Positions 43,259 to 53,933 of a DNA stretch of 64,000 nt are shown piece by piece. Made by a program: the position numbers and the translations under genes. Under the pieces are notes generated by a model. It was not told the DNA's origin. It did no database searches and worked only from the letters and a program-made list of their open reading frames with translations. Origin of the DNA: JACKAF01 sp041391485 (lineage in GTDB: Bacteria > Bdellovibrionota > FAC87 > UBA2466 > JACKAF01); assembly GCA_041391485.1 (NCBI GenBank), contig JAWKNY010000020.1, positions 6,890 through 70,889 of the forward strand, given 5' to 3'. Each line of letters starts with the position of its first letter. Positions within the stretch are counted from its first letter, which is position 1.

Positions 43259-46200
43259 TCAGGGGCTATCGTCGGGCCTCTCGCCATCGGGTTCGTTGCC
43301 TTGTGGCTCTTGCGGTTCGTCCACGACGCGCGCGGGGTTCAAGTCCTCGGCGGGTTGTACGACCGCTGGCTTACTTCGGTCTGCATCGTCGGGCGCCGTA
43401 AACCAGTTGGTTACCCCCCAGGTGACGGCGGAAGAAAGCAGCGCCGCTCCAAGGCTGAGTCCCGATCGCCACATCAGCTCTCGCCGTGTCACTCCTGGCA
43501 GGGGTCGGCTTCCATCCAAGGAGCGTTGGCCATTCCAGTTTTGAGTTTGTCGCAAGATATGACGTGCCAGATCGTTCAAGAAACGCTGGTTGGTGTTCGT
43601 TTCCCCTTGGAGAATGCACCAGATGAGTGCTTCGTAGGGGGTAATCATGTGAAGGAGAGTGACATCCGCTTCCTGTTTGGCCCGAGCGATTTCTTCTACC
43701 GTCAGGTGGGCGAGTACCTGCTCGGGCGTTGGATCCGCTTCTGCTTCCGCAGTGGACTCTCCGCTCTTCGTCCTCGCCTTCATTCGTGGGGACAGGCGCG
43801 GCACTCGGTTTGCCACCTTGTTTGCGCCGTACCGCCTCTTCAATGAAGGCGACACGCACGGAGCGGTGGAATTTTGTGAAGTAAGTCTGAAGCTGCTGCA
43901 TGGAAGCGTCGTAGTGATTCGCGAGACTTTCCCTAAAAGCTTTTTCGGCAGCATCGAATTCCGCCTGGGTGTTTGCCGTCGAGCGTGAGGTATTTCTTGT
44001 TCGCCTTGCGGTGATATTCGCCTCATAGACCTTCCACGAAATCTCATCGAGACGTTCAAAGATAGAGGTGATGAGTGTATTGGCGCGAGCGAGCGCGGTT
44101 TTCGGGATGGCCGTGAGCGAAAGTTGGGCGATAAAGGAATCGGCTTCGGTGGCGCTTACGTAACCGCGATTGAAACCTTGCGGCCGCGTCCCGAGGACGG
44201 TCTCGTTCCAGGTATCGAGCAGATTTTGCGCAAGCGTTTGGGCAGCAGGCAAATGGCACTCTTCAATGGGGATAAGCTCCGAAAGGGGTTTCGCCGGCTC
44301 TTTTCCTTGCTTCTTGTTTTCTAGATCTGCTGCCTCAACCAGCTCAGCGAGCGGGGTTTCTTTGCCTAAGTAGTCAGTGACGGTGGACACCGCCCGTGCG
44401 ACGGCTACCTTTTCCATGGCTTCGGCTCGGGTGGCAACCGCTTGCCAAACTTTTACACCCCGCTTTTCCTCTACTTGATTCCGGATGGAATCTCGCAAGG
44501 CGCGCAAGTAGTGAACGCCGGCAGCTTTTCTCGCAGCGTTCATACGAGCTCGTGTGAAAAACTGAGCGGCGATGATTTGTTCCCGCTCTTCGCGCGAGCC
44601 CGTTCGGTAAAGCACTTCGCGCGCCGTTCTGCCGTTTAAAGAAACCCACTCATTGGTGAAGGGATCTTCGTACCCCCCGTGGTAGTCGATAATGAGTAGA
44701 CCGATTTCACGCAAATCAGCGGGCAGGATCTTGATCCAGCCATCGACCGCAATGGAGTCCGGAAGTAAAAGCCCGCCCGCTCGGCGCGGGAGCGCTACCA
44801 TGGCTACGGCGTGCTGGGCGATCTCCGCCGCGGTGGAGTGCGCGGTGTAGCGTTCTTTCTCAATGATGAGTTCTTTTTCCGCACGGCGTAGCCAGCGCAA
44901 AGCAAGGCCCAGGTTTTCGGCGTAACGGTGAACGTGTTCGCGCATTTTGTCGTTGTCGCAAACGCTCTTCAATAGAGTGCGGAAGCTAAGTTTAAGTTGC
45001 GTGCGGTAGGCCTCCCCTTCAACGGTTTTTGAACCGTTGGTGTTGAGCGTGAACTGACGTTCATCCGGTTCGGCTTGCAGCACGCTCGTCGATCGGGGAT
45101 CGAGATTCCAAACAATGGGGTAGTTTTGCTCGTCCGTGACTCCTGAACGCAATACTTCATCTTCAATTTCCTGCAAGGATTCCACCAGCGCCTTGAGCGT
45201 CACTCGGGAGGCTACCGAGAGGGCAGACTTACTGGGTAGAGTCATGCGTGCGTGCAGCTCGCGAACGGCGTCGAGCAAGGCATAGTCGTGGACTTGATAG
45301 AGGCTTACCAGATCGCTGTTGAGGGCTCCCGTTTTTGCGAGCGCTTCGAGACTGGTGTTTTGATTGGGGTCCAGGTGGTTTTCATAGACCGCCATTGTGG
45401 GGAACTTGTTATCGACGACATTTCCCGCCACCATTCTGAAGAGTAAACGGCGCAACCAATTGGCGAGATTGTCCTGGGCTCTTCCCAGATCCAGCTCCTT
45501 ATCTTGGTCGCGGACAAAGGACTCTGAAGAAAGTTCATGGATTGCTGTTAGGTTTCGCAGCAGTTGGCGCGTTGGCCCGGTCCACGATCGTTCCCCGTCC
45601 ATCATGACGAAGGCTTGAATGAGCTCTTGATCCCAAGAGGGTTTATAGTCCTCTCCCAGTTCTTGTAGGCCCACCTGGATTTGGGCGTTGAGCGTATAAA
45701 CTTCGCGCGGCTGCTGATCGAGAAGCGTTCGCCGGGCTTCGCGGATGGATTCGGGGACAGCGACGCCGTCTCCAAAAGTCAGGATCTGCAAGTTCGGACT
45801 ACGCAGTAGTACCGTGATATCAAAATCCATCTCATGCAGCCGCGCGTGACGGCTTCCGCCAAAGAGCAGCTGCCACTCGTTGTGCAAACCCATCTGCGCG
45901 CGCGCAATGACAGCTTCGGGAAACTCCATCGGAACAGCGTCGTTGGCGGCGGCAGGCGCGAGAGTCGGCTCAGCCTTGGCCTCGTTTTTTTCTTTTCCCG
46001 TCACGCGGGACGTGCTGGGCGGCTGGCGCACCGTACGTGAAGCCGGGTGGGGCTCGGGAGGAGCGACGGCGAATTCGAGGGCTTCGGCCCCTACCTGTGG
46101 CGCTTCGTTCGATCCCGTATCTTCTGGATCGGGACTGAGCTCGGGAGTGGGTCGAATTTCATCCGGGCTCTCCGTTTTTTTCTTACCCCACATGTCGAGC

Positions 46201-46433
46201 GCGGGGGACGCTTGGGGGAGGGCGTCCGTATGCTCTTTGTCCCCGAAAGTGGCGGCTCCATGGATTTCGTTGGCGCAGGCGGAAATTGTCAGAAAACGGC
46301 GCTTATCGTTCGTGCCACCCCCAGAAGAATCTGCACCAAATGTGTCCGTTATAAAAACAGTGGAAAAAAATAAAACATACAAACCCGTCCCAACCGCTGT
46401 CTGCAACCGGGGCCGCAACCAGGTCCCAACCAT
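43259..46433 (-). CDS. Very large exported helical protein of unknown function, one frameshift
   Basis: About 1058 residues. GGAGG stands before the ATG at 46433. A signal segment (TGLYVLFFSTVFITDTFG) is followed by a proline/glutamate-rich stretch (about 80-165). A long, mostly helical region (about 170-900) has many charged heptad-like segments but no recognised domain. Near 43790 the frame shifts; the continuation STAEAEADPTPEQVLAHLTV leads to a transmembrane helix (GLSLGAALLSSAVTWGVTNWF) and a short acidic tail ending GERPDDSP. With a signal at one end and a single helix at the other, most of the protein would be periplasmic and anchored. No function can be assigned. Confidence 0.7.
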
Positions 46434-46512
46434 TCACCCTCCAAGTATCCTTGCTCTATAACGCTGGGCAGCGCGGGTTGTCGAGCGAGTTTTGATATAC
46501 TTGACCGCATTC

Positions 46513-47118
46513 ATGCGGGGGCGGGGATTTTTTCTTTTCTTTTTTTTGGGAATCTTCGTGGTCTCTATTGCAGAGGCCCGGCCCGTACGCGTGCGCCCCT
46601 TTCTTTCCTTAGATCTCGGTGTGCTCGGCCTCAGTCTGGATCAACGCTTTACCGTAAAACCCGACAACGCGACGCTGGCTAGTTCCATCGCTGGTTTTGC
46701 ACGGCTTCGAAAAGGTTGGAAGCTTTCCAATAGTTTTCTGCTGGAGCCCGCCCTGGGAATGCGGGTGCCCTGGAGAAGTGGCGCGGACGGGACGGTCCTC
46801 CTCTTCACCTTTCAGGGAGAGTTCAGCCTAGGGTGGCAGATCACCAACTTCATCAAGTTGAGAGTGGGACCGGGGTTGCAGTGGGAGATGGTCGGGTTCG
46901 GAGAGACCGTAACGCTAAACAACGGTGGCTCCAGCTCTGATTTTTACGCCCCCGCCGGCTTTTCGCACTCGTTCACGCCGAGCGGAAACGTAGGAAGCGG
47001 AGTTTACTCTTTCTGCAGCCGATCGATCACTTTGAATCTAGATACGTTTGTACTCAATCCGATTAGCAACAGCCGGAGGCGATTCAACAACGCTATCAGC
47101 ATAGGGTTTAAGCTGTGA
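46513..47118 (+). CDS. Small outer-membrane beta-barrel-like protein
   Basis: A 201-residue protein from the ATG at 46513. It has a signal peptide (FFLFFFLGIFVVSIAEA) and then amphipathic strands (VRPFLSLDLGVLGLSL, LLFTFQGEFSLGWQI, FIKLRVGPGLQWEMVGFG), ending in AISIGFKL, a barrel-like C-terminus. A single region with Ser/Gly/Asn and one Cys could be a surface loop. No family recognised. Its TGA overlaps the GTG start of the matrixin-like protease gene, so the two are likely co-expressed; the barrel might export, anchor or be maturation partner of the protease (inference). Confidence 0.65.
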   Translation: MRGRGFFLFFFLGIFVVSIAEARPVRVRPFLSLDLGVLGLSLDQRFTVKPDNATLASSIAGFARLRKGWKLSNSFLLEPALGMRVPWRSGADGTVLLFTFQGEFSLGWQITNFIKLRVGPGLQWEMVGFGETVTLNNGGSSSDFYAPAGFSHSFTPSGNVGSGVYSFCSRSITLNLDTFVLNPISNSRRRFNNAISIGFKL

Positions 47119-47847
47119 GAAAAATCTGTCTACTCATACTGACGTTTAGTCCGTTGGGGTTTCGGATTTGGCTTTGGTAGCGAGCGGTATTTCGGGATGG
47201 AACGCGACCGAACTCACCATCGGCGTAAACTACGCCAACTGCACGGTTTCAAATTCAGTTTTTGGATGATGGCACGGATGCCGCCATCGACGCTTGGAAT
47301 AGCGTGCCTACGTCTCGGCTGACACTCAAACGCGGGACGAGCACCACGTGGACGTGGCCTTTATTGAGGAAGCGGCTACCGATACACCGGCCGGTCATTC
47401 TGTGTGATCCCAATTTGGGCACCACTCTAGGTGTCAGTGTGAACAACATTCAGGTGTCGCCCTCAAGATTAAGGGAACCCCAATATTTACTACGGCGGAA
47501 TTCTTTTGAACGCGCAGTCCGGGGCTTCGGCAGAAATTTCGAATCTGACCGATTTGGAGCTGCAGGTAACGCTTGCCCATGAGTTGGGCCACGTTTTGGG
47601 GCTAGGCCACAGCAGTGTGGAAGAAGCGTTGATGTACTACAGTGTCAGCACCAAGACCGAGCTTTTGGTGATAGATGATGACAAGGATGCGCTTAGCTAT
47701 CTTTATCCCAGTCAATTTGGGTGTGCGGCTGTTCACCGGCGCGGGTGGGGTGCGCTTGTCCCACTGCAATGCTTGTCGACGCTACTTCTCTTTATTCTGC
47801 TTACCCGCTTTGCGGGCCGCCGTTTTTTCCGCCGAGACTTCGCCTAG
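47115..47847 (+). CDS. Matrixin-like (M10) zinc metalloprotease, several frameshifts
   Basis: Reconstructed to about 240 residues. GTG at 47115 begins a signal peptide (RKICLLILTFSPLGF). The catalytic domain follows in pieces: GISGWNATELTIGVNYANC, then LDDGTDAAIDAWNSVP and CDPNLGTTLGVSVNNIQV. The zinc site HELGHVLGLGHS is the extended HExxHxxGxxHS motif of matrixins, followed by a methionine turn (EALMYYSVS). The frame changes near 47165, 47260, 47345, 47400 and 47480. The C-terminus has a Cys, a hydrophobic helix (LSTLLLFILLTRFAG) and an arginine-rich end (RRFFRRDFA), resembling tripartite sorting tails. The protease call is firm; its exact edges are not. Confidence 0.75.
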
Positions 47848-47876
47848 TACAAAAGTAACCGCGTACCTTTCTGTAC

Positions 47877-49799
47877 CTACTGCGCCGCCATTTTGTCGAT
47901 GCGGAAGTATTTCCCAGTAGCACTCCGTCCTTCCATCCGTGTGGGAATAGAGCCTTCCGGTCCACCTGTCAGGCGCTTGGTGACAATTACTTTACGTGTA
48001 TCAAGCACCATGTACTCACCTTCCCGCACGGAAAGGTTCGCGTACGCCGTAACCTCCTCAAGGATATCCGCCCCAGCAGGGGTTCCCGCTTTGCGATGAA
48101 TGATCGGCAGAACTTCCTTTGCGGAGTTGGTGTAGGTGATAAGAACAGCGTCTCTTACGTACTGGCCTCTTCCGTTCTGACTCACGCTCTTGAGCACCGC
48201 CAAGCAAACCTGCGAAATGTCCGGATGGCCTTCGTCATTGCTACCGCAGTACGAGGGAACAACCGTGAGATCCGCAATAGGTTGCGGCGTGTTGTCCTCT
48301 ACGCTGTAGCTCACGCGACAGGTGCCACGTCCACCGGGACCCTCTACCAAACCGTTTGATTGGTGTTGCCCGATTTCGGTGGGCGTAATCGTCGTCTGTC
48401 CCGTCGGGATTCCTACGGTGATGCCATCAATGAGGGCGTTTGTGACTTCCCCCATGGACTGCAGGCGAAGGACTATCGATTGTCCCAAAGAGATTGACGA
48501 AGGAGTTGCCGTGAGCGTGCAGTTCGGTGGATCGGGTGTGGTTCCCCCCACAACGGAGTAAGAAGCCGTACAACTGTTGCTCCCCCCGGGTCCCGACACG
48601 GTGGCGGTCGCGGTGAACGTACCTTCACTAGAAGGCGTGATCGTCAGCTGACCACTTGGGTGGGACACGGAGATACCGTTGATACTTGCTGAATTGGCGG
48701 TTCCAAAAGTTGAAAGATTGAGAGTAACCGTTTGCCCCAGGTTCACCGTTGGCGGATTGGAACTCAACTGACAAGTGGGTGCGGGCGGCGTTTGGCCTCC
48801 GGTAACGGTGTAGCTAGCGGTGCAGGAATTGCTGCCTCCTGGTCCAGACACACTCGCCGACGCAGTGAAGGTACCGACGCTAGAAGGGGTGACAGATAGC
48901 TGACCGTTACTGACGGCGACGGGTGTGCCGTTGATTGAAGCCGACGTGGCGTTTCCTGAAACGGATAGCTGAAGACTGAGGCTCTGGCCCAACGTTACGG
49001 AGCTGGGATTCGCGCTTAGCTGACAAGTCGGCGCTGTGGGACCGGGACCCTGGGCGCAGTTTTTATTCACTCCGCAGATCTCAACGTTATTTTTTTGCGC
49101 AAAGTCTTTTAGAAACTGTTGGCTTTCGCTGGAGTCGAGTCGGGCACTGTACGTCGTGTCTTTGATGTTTCCCTTGGAAATGATTCCCAAAAGATTTTTT
49201 TGCTGTCCGCTGATCCCAAAAGCGGGACCCCCCGAGTCACCGTAGCACGTGGCGGCTCCACCTGCTTTGCTGGAGACCATGTCGAAACCGGCAAAGCGTG
49301 TAACGACCGTGGTGCCTTTGCGCAGGATGCCGTCTTCTCCACCGATCGCTTGCCCGTTTCCAGTCGGCGTCGTGCAGCCATAACCCATGAGCGTAAGCTC
49401 GCTCCCTACTTGAGGGGTGCCGGTGATGCTTGCCGGTGTGACGTTGATGTCGGTAGTGCTGACCCCAAGCGCTACGTCGTGGTCCTTACCGGTCATATAT
49501 AAAGGACTGCGCGTTATTTTGACCGAATAGTTGGCTCCTTTAATAGTGAAGGTGGCCGTCGCCCCATCTCCCGCACAGTGCGAGGCGGTAATCAGCACTC
49601 GTGGGCCGACCACAGTGCCAGTACATGTTGAGGCTCCTGATTTTATCCAAACGACCTCTGGAAAAGAGCCGTCGGTGACTTCGGTGCCGTTGATGAGCCG
49701 ATCAAATTCTGAGTGATCAAGGTGACGATTCGCCGTGGCAAACGCGGTGGAGTAAACAAAGCTGTAGACGAGACCCAGTAGAAGGCTGAGCTTTCTCAT
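47877..49799 (-). CDS. Trypsin-like (S1) serine protease with three Ig-like repeats
   Basis: A 640-residue secreted protein with a signal peptide (LSLLLGLVYSFVYSTAFA). The chymotrypsin-fold domain (about 35-245) has the triad His74 (TASHCAG), Asp108 (KDHDVALG) and Ser189 (CYGDSGGPAFG). Residue 183-184 is Ala-Thr rather than Asp, so trypsin-like primary specificity is uncertain. Residues 257-335, 340-417 and 425-501 are three tandem beta-sandwich repeats, each beginning P-x-C-x-L and ending SGPGGSNSCTASYTV or similar. A further C-terminal domain (505-640) is unrecognised. Likely extracellular proteolysis of host, prey or polymeric protein. It converges with the matrixin-like gene, 29 bases apart. 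Confidence 0.92.
   Translation of the reverse strand: MRKLSLLLGLVYSFVYSTAFATANRHLDHSEFDRLINGTEVTDGSFPEVVWIKSGASTCTGTVVGPRVLITASHCAGDGATATFTIKGANYSVKITRSPLYMTGKDHDVALGVSTTDINVTPASITGTPQVGSELTLMGYGCTTPTGNGQAIGGEDGILRKGTTVVTRFAGFDMVSSKAGGAATCYGDSGGPAFGISGQQKNLLGIISKGNIKDTTYSARLDSSESQQFLKDFAQKNNVEICGVNKNCAQGPGPTAPTCQLSANPSSVTLGQSLSLQLSVSGNATSASINGTPVAVSNGQLSVTPSSVGTFTASASVSGPGGSNSCTASYTVTGGQTPPAPTCQLSSNPPTVNLGQTVTLNLSTFGTANSASINGISVSHPSGQLTITPSSEGTFTATATVSGPGGSNSCTASYSVVGGTTPDPPNCTLTATPSSISLGQSIVLRLQSMGEVTNALIDGITVGIPTGQTTITPTEIGQHQSNGLVEGPGGRGTCRVSYSVEDNTPQPIADLTVVPSYCGSNDEGHPDISQVCLAVLKSVSQNGRGQYVRDAVLITYTNSAKEVLPIIHRKAGTPAGADILEEVTAYANLSVREGEYMVLDTRKVIVTKRLTGGPEGSIPTRMEGRSATGKYFRIDKMAAQ
48297..49031 (-). 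repeat. Three tandem Ig-like repeats within the S1 protease gene
   Basis: Three units of about 80 codons (pitch near 83) encode beta-sandwich repeats. Shared pieces are P-T-C-Q-L-S, L-G-Q-S/T, A-S-I-N-G, G-Q-L-T/S and VSGPGGSNSCTASY; the first two are closest. The third has diverged (EGPGGRGTCRVSYSV). Each carries two Cys that could form an internal disulfide. Near-identical DNA makes copy-number change by recombination possible. Confidence 0.8.
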
Positions 49800-49962
49800 T
49801 TTTTCTCCTGCTTTGGCTTGTTGCCGAGTATTGGGGTAGGCCGAAAACGCCTAAGACTAACAGAGATTATACAACTGCAGGTTGGAGACGGGGAAAAAAC
49901 ACCGAAAGACCGTTATCACCCGTTAAACAAAACTAACTCCATGCGGCGTGGGAAGAATGAGT

Positions 49963-52320
49963 CTAGGCGGCTTCGATGATGGGCAGGCGCCCCACTTCGA
50001 TGTTTTCTTTGTAGGGGATCATGATGGAGATCTGAGTGCCACGCCCTCGAACGGACATGACTTCAACGCTACCACCCAACTCTTTTGCGGAATGCTGGAG
50101 GTGGTGCAAACCTTCTCCGCGTTGGTTCTCGCTCGAATCGCCTTTTGCGGTGCTGAAGTTTGTTTCAAGAACTTTCTGAACCAATTCGTAGTCCGACGCC
50201 GAGGCTGCTTTTTCGTCGCCTTGCCGGCGTAGCTGATCCTTAAGAGCGTCGACATTCACGCCCGCACCGTCATCTTCGACGGTGATAAAAAGCCAATCTG
50301 ATTCGGGGCCTTTGGCGAGCGAGATATGCAAGCTGATTTGACCCGCCTCTTCTTTGCCGGCGACCAGGCGTTCCGCTGGAAGTTCAATACCAAACTCTAT
50401 GGCGTTTTTTAGTGGGTGAATGAGTTCGGCTAGTAGCTCGAGGTACGCTTCAGGGACGATCCGCGTTTCACCGCCGGTAATCCGAAGCGGGTGAATGCGT
50501 TTGCCGTACTTCTGCGCAAGCTGTTGGAGGAGATCGTCAAAATGTCCAATGAATTTGATGACAGGTTCACGAACAAAATGGGCGTCAAAGCTTTCTTTGA
50601 TCTCTGCAGGTGAAGACGCATTGGCAATCGCTTTAGAGAAGTCGAGCAGTTCGCGATGAGAGATCTCTAGCGTATGATCATTTGAGTTTAGCTCCAGACC
50701 CAAGAGGTTCTCACTCTCTTTTACGAAGTCATCGATGCAGCCTTGTAGCTCAGCTACCTGTGACTCAAATTGATCGACAAACTTCGAATGACCTGGATTG
50801 GATTTCAGAGCGTTGAAGGCTTCCTCGACGAGCTTTGCTTTTTCTTCAACGGTCTTAAGAGAAAACAGGGTGGCTCCACTGCGAACCTCATCGAGGATCT
50901 CGCGGGCCGCCTCGCTTCGTAGAACGGCGGTGTTGTGGACGGCGCCCAGAAGCACGTGCAGCCGCCTCGCGTGTTGCGTATATAATGAGCGACCTGGTGT
51001 TTGTAGCGTAGTATTTTATCCGCGAAGCGCAAGATTGGTTTCGGGAAGCGGGGGCGGCGTGGCTTGTCCGCGGCTCTCCGGCTTCTCAATGGAAGAGATG
51101 CAGACGATTCCCGTAATGTCTTGTTGGAGTTGCGTAGGGGTGGTACCCAGCTTGATGCGTCTTCCGTTGGAGTGTCGACGGGACTGGGGCAACTTGGCGA
51201 GAGACTCGTGGATGGGTTTGCGTTCCGCAAAGATCTCCTCTACGAGCGCTTGACCTATATTTTCATCCATTCCCAGCACCGTCCAAATCGGCAACTTGTC
51301 GGGCGCCATTTCCAAGTAGTCTTCGCAAATCTTCGAATGCTGCGGCAGTACCTTCCGTCTTTTGAAAGATGAGACAACCTTCATCCAGCTTTCCGAGCAG
51401 AGCTTGGTACGCTTGAATGGTGCGCTTGAGTTCAAGCTCTTTGGATTGCAGGTTCTTGGTGAGTTGAGCTTTCTCATCCCTAAGCGTGCTGAGTTCGCCT
51501 CTAGAGTCCAATGAACTTCGCGAGCTGGATTAGCATCGCATTCACCGCCTGCGCGAGTCTTCCAATCTCGTCACGTCGAACGGTAAAGATGTTTCCGCCG
51601 GGGACGCCATCGGCGACGGAGACGACGGCGTCGGTCATCTCGTCAAGCGGGCTTGATGGATCTCCCTAAGCGCCGCCCAGATGAGGAAAAAGAAAAGCCC
51701 AGTGAGGCATCCGCCCATTGAACGACTTCCTTCGCTCCCTCGCGCAGCTCGTTGTCGACTTTATAGTCCGCGGCGACAATAGCAGCTGACTGAGCGTTTT
51801 TTGTTTCGGATGGGGGCATAAGCTGAAATCCAGGTGCCTTTCCTGTCTTTGTAGAATACGGTACGCGTGGGTTTGCCAGTTTGCAGACATTCCATTGCTG
51901 AGGGATTGAGCGGAATGCTATTGCCAACGTAGGTTTTGGGATTACTCATGGTGATAAACACCAAAGAGTTCTCTTTCCATTGAGGCTGCACAAGCGTGTA
52001 GATGTCGGATCCCAGCTCGTTTATTTTTTGAATGCGTCGTAGAATGCGTTGGATCTTTTTGAAATCGTCACGCTTAGTAAGATCGGGATCTCTGTCGAGG
52101 TAGGCTTTTACGATTTGCTGATGCGAATCTCCGTTGATGACGAGCGCGGCTGTTCGTGCGACGAACTCCATTCGCGATCCCACCAAACTTTCGACGTTTG
52201 TTTTCATTGTCACGTACATGTACGACGCTTTCACGAAGTAGATGGTACAATGAAAAACGCGAGAAGTACGACCTTCAAGGTGACGGGAAGATCGCCGAAA
52301 AATTTTTTGAAGCTCTTCAT
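49963..52320 (-). CDS. HAMP-containing sensor kinase with CheA-like ATPase domain, many frameshifts
   Basis: Reconstructed to about 785 residues. ATG at 52320 starts MKSFKKFFGDLPVTLKVVLL with a first membrane helix. A periplasmic sensor follows (NGDSHQQIVKAYLDRDPDL to KGTWISAYAPIRN), then a second helix (TGLFFFLIWAALREI) and a HAMP domain (MTDAVVSVADGVPGGNIF, RRDEIGRLAQAVNAML). A coiled coil (LRDEKAQLTKNLQSKELELK), an unassigned domain and a CheA-type ATPase complete it: LIHPLKNAIEFGIELPAERL, VEDDGAGVNVDALKDQL, GRGTQISIMIPY. A possible phospho-acceptor His stands in GAVHNTAVLRSEAA. At least five slips occur (about 52225, 51800, 51690, 51510 and 50960-51400). There is no CheW-like end, so it is probably not the core chemotaxis kinase. 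Confidence 0.7.
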
Positions 52321-52467
52321 TATTTTTAATGGCGGGCGAGAGTGAACAGAGCAACCCCTCTTCTAATCGGCGAGAATTTACAAGGACTTAAGAGGGATTA
52401 TGGGACATCTTTGGCGCGGAGCAATAGCGCGCGCCAAAAAAATGCAATCGTTGGGAAGAGCGAGGAA

Positions 52468-53181
52468 TTAGGAGAGAAGCCCCGCGTCGATACAAGCTTT
52501 CTCGTAATCCTTCGTCTTGAGTCCGCTCGGATCATTGGCCTGGATCTCACGCGTGTTGCAAAGATCGAGCAACCAATGACGCTTTGCTCCCTGCGGAAAG
52601 TAGGTTCCGTTCGGGTGTTTAGCAAAGGTTGCTGTGCTGGAGAAGCGACCGATCGCGACTCCGTTAAGAGTAATTTCAAAAAAAAGAATCGTCGAAGGGC
52701 GCCCCGTGGTAAGCGCCTTGACCTTTAGAGGGAGCTCGGAATTGCGCACCGCCTCATCGTCACCGGGACAGGGGCCGTCGCTCAGAGAAAGATCCGAACC
52801 GTCTTTGACTTCACCGTCGGCCATCAAGCACATGCCCGACGCCTTCAGGACACGCCCATCCGGGAAGCTAAGCGTTACATTCTTCGGGCCACGAATCTCG
52901 CGCAAAGAAGCGAGTGTGGGGAGATTATCTTTGTTAAACTCACCCATCTTCATTCGGCGGTCGATCTGGCTTTTCAAAACCTCAGGGTTAAAGCGGGCGG
53001 ATCCGGCGCGCGGGCGGTAGTTGGGCGGGGCCACCAAGCGAAACTGATTCAGCGTGGAAGAGCCTCCGCTCCCGTTTCCACCCAAACGGCCGCGCATCTC
53101 TCCGGGGCCAGGCTCTCCGCAACCCGCCAGGGCCAAGAGGACTGCCACCACCAACAGATTCAGTGCGCTCACGCTTTTCAT
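52468..53181 (-). CDS. Lipoprotein of unknown function
   Basis: About 237 residues with a clean lipoprotein signal (LLVVAVLLALAGCGEPG, lipidated Cys). A Gly/Ser-rich linker (GGNGSGGSS) is followed by a globular domain with four more Cys (CLMADGEV, DGPCPGDDE, LLDLCNTRE, KACIDAG) that probably form disulfides in the periplasm. No domain recognised. AAGGAG precedes the ATG at 53181; a GTG codon just before it is also possible. A consensus promoter lies about 50 bases upstream, so this is likely an abundantly expressed single gene. Confidence 0.75.
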   Translation of the reverse strand: MKSVSALNLLVVAVLLALAGCGEPGPGEMRGRLGGNGSGGSSTLNQFRLVAPPNYRPRAGSARFNPEVLKSQIDRRMKMGEFNKDNLPTLASLREIRGPKNVTLSFPDGRVLKASGMCLMADGEVKDGSDLSLSDGPCPGDDEAVRNSELPLKVKALTTGRPSTILFFEITLNGVAIGRFSSTATFAKHPNGTYFPQGAKRHWLLDLCNTREIQANDPSGLKTKDYEKACIDAGLLS

Positions 53182-53230
53182 CACAGATTCTCCTTAAGGG
53201 TTCGCTTTGGGGCCTGTCTTGATGCGACGC

Positions 53231-53258
53231 ATTATATGAAAAGCCAAAATTGTGTCAA
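53231..53258 (-). promoter_or_regulatory. Consensus sigma-70 promoter of the 52468-53181 lipoprotein gene
   Basis: On the minus strand TTGACA (53253-53258) and TATAAT (53231-53236), both perfect consensus hexamers, are 16 bases apart. Transcription would start near 53224, giving a leader of about 43 bases. The rarity of two perfect boxes suggests very strong constitutive expression. Confidence 0.75.
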
Positions 53259-53378
53259 GATGCTCGTAAGTAGCTGATTTTACGGCTTGGGAGGGAGGTG
53301 TTTTGAGAGAGCTTGTTACAATAGGTTGTTTCCAGCCGTCGGAATGGTATAGGGATACGTCCGAGAAGGAGCAAGGCA

Positions 53379-53933
53379 ATGGCCATTAGAAAAGTAGCCC
53401 GCATGGGACACCCCGTGCTGAGAAAAGTCGCCCGCGACCTCAAGGCGGAGGAAATCCAAAGCCCCGAGATCCAGCGGTTGATTGAAGACATGAAAGCGAC
53501 GATGCGCGAATACGGTGGAATCGGCATTGCGGCGCCGCAGGTGCATGAGTCCATTCAATTGGCTCTCATCGAGCTGCCCCCTTCTCCGGAGGAGCCCGGC
53601 CAGAAGCTAACCGTCTTTGTGAATCCAAAGATCAAGGTGATCGACAAGGAAGAGCAAGGCTATTGGGAAGGGTGTTTATCAGTCCCTGAGCTGCGCGGCT
53701 TGGTTTTCAGGCCCCGCAAGGTGGAGGTGTCCTTTCTCGACGAGCACGGAAAAAAACAGAGTCTTGTTGCGGAAGATTTCCTGGCCACGGTAGTGCAACA
53801 CGAACTCGATCACCTGCAAGGCGTGCTTTTTGTCGATCGGATCGAGGACATGACCAAACTCGCGTTCCTGGAAGAGTACCAACGGTACTGTCTTCCCAAA
53901 CCGGAAGAGGGAATTGGCGAACTGGGCGATTAG
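53379..53933 (+). CDS. def: Peptide deformylase
   Basis: Removes the N-formyl group from new polypeptides, an essential cytoplasmic step. The 184-residue protein shows all three family motifs in order: GIGIAAPQV, EGCLSVPE (metal-ligand Cys) and QHELDHLQG (two metal-ligand His and the catalytic Glu). GAAGGAG-type ribosome site 6 bases before the ATG. It stands alone: fmt, its usual partner, is not adjacent. It is divergent from the lipoprotein gene across about 195 bases that include that gene's promoter. Confidence 0.97.
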   Translation: MAIRKVARMGHPVLRKVARDLKAEEIQSPEIQRLIEDMKATMREYGGIGIAAPQVHESIQLALIELPPSPEEPGQKLTVFVNPKIKVIDKEEQGYWEGCLSVPELRGLVFRPRKVEVSFLDEHGKKQSLVAEDFLATVVQHELDHLQGVLFVDRIEDMTKLAFLEEYQRYCLPKPEEGIGELGD

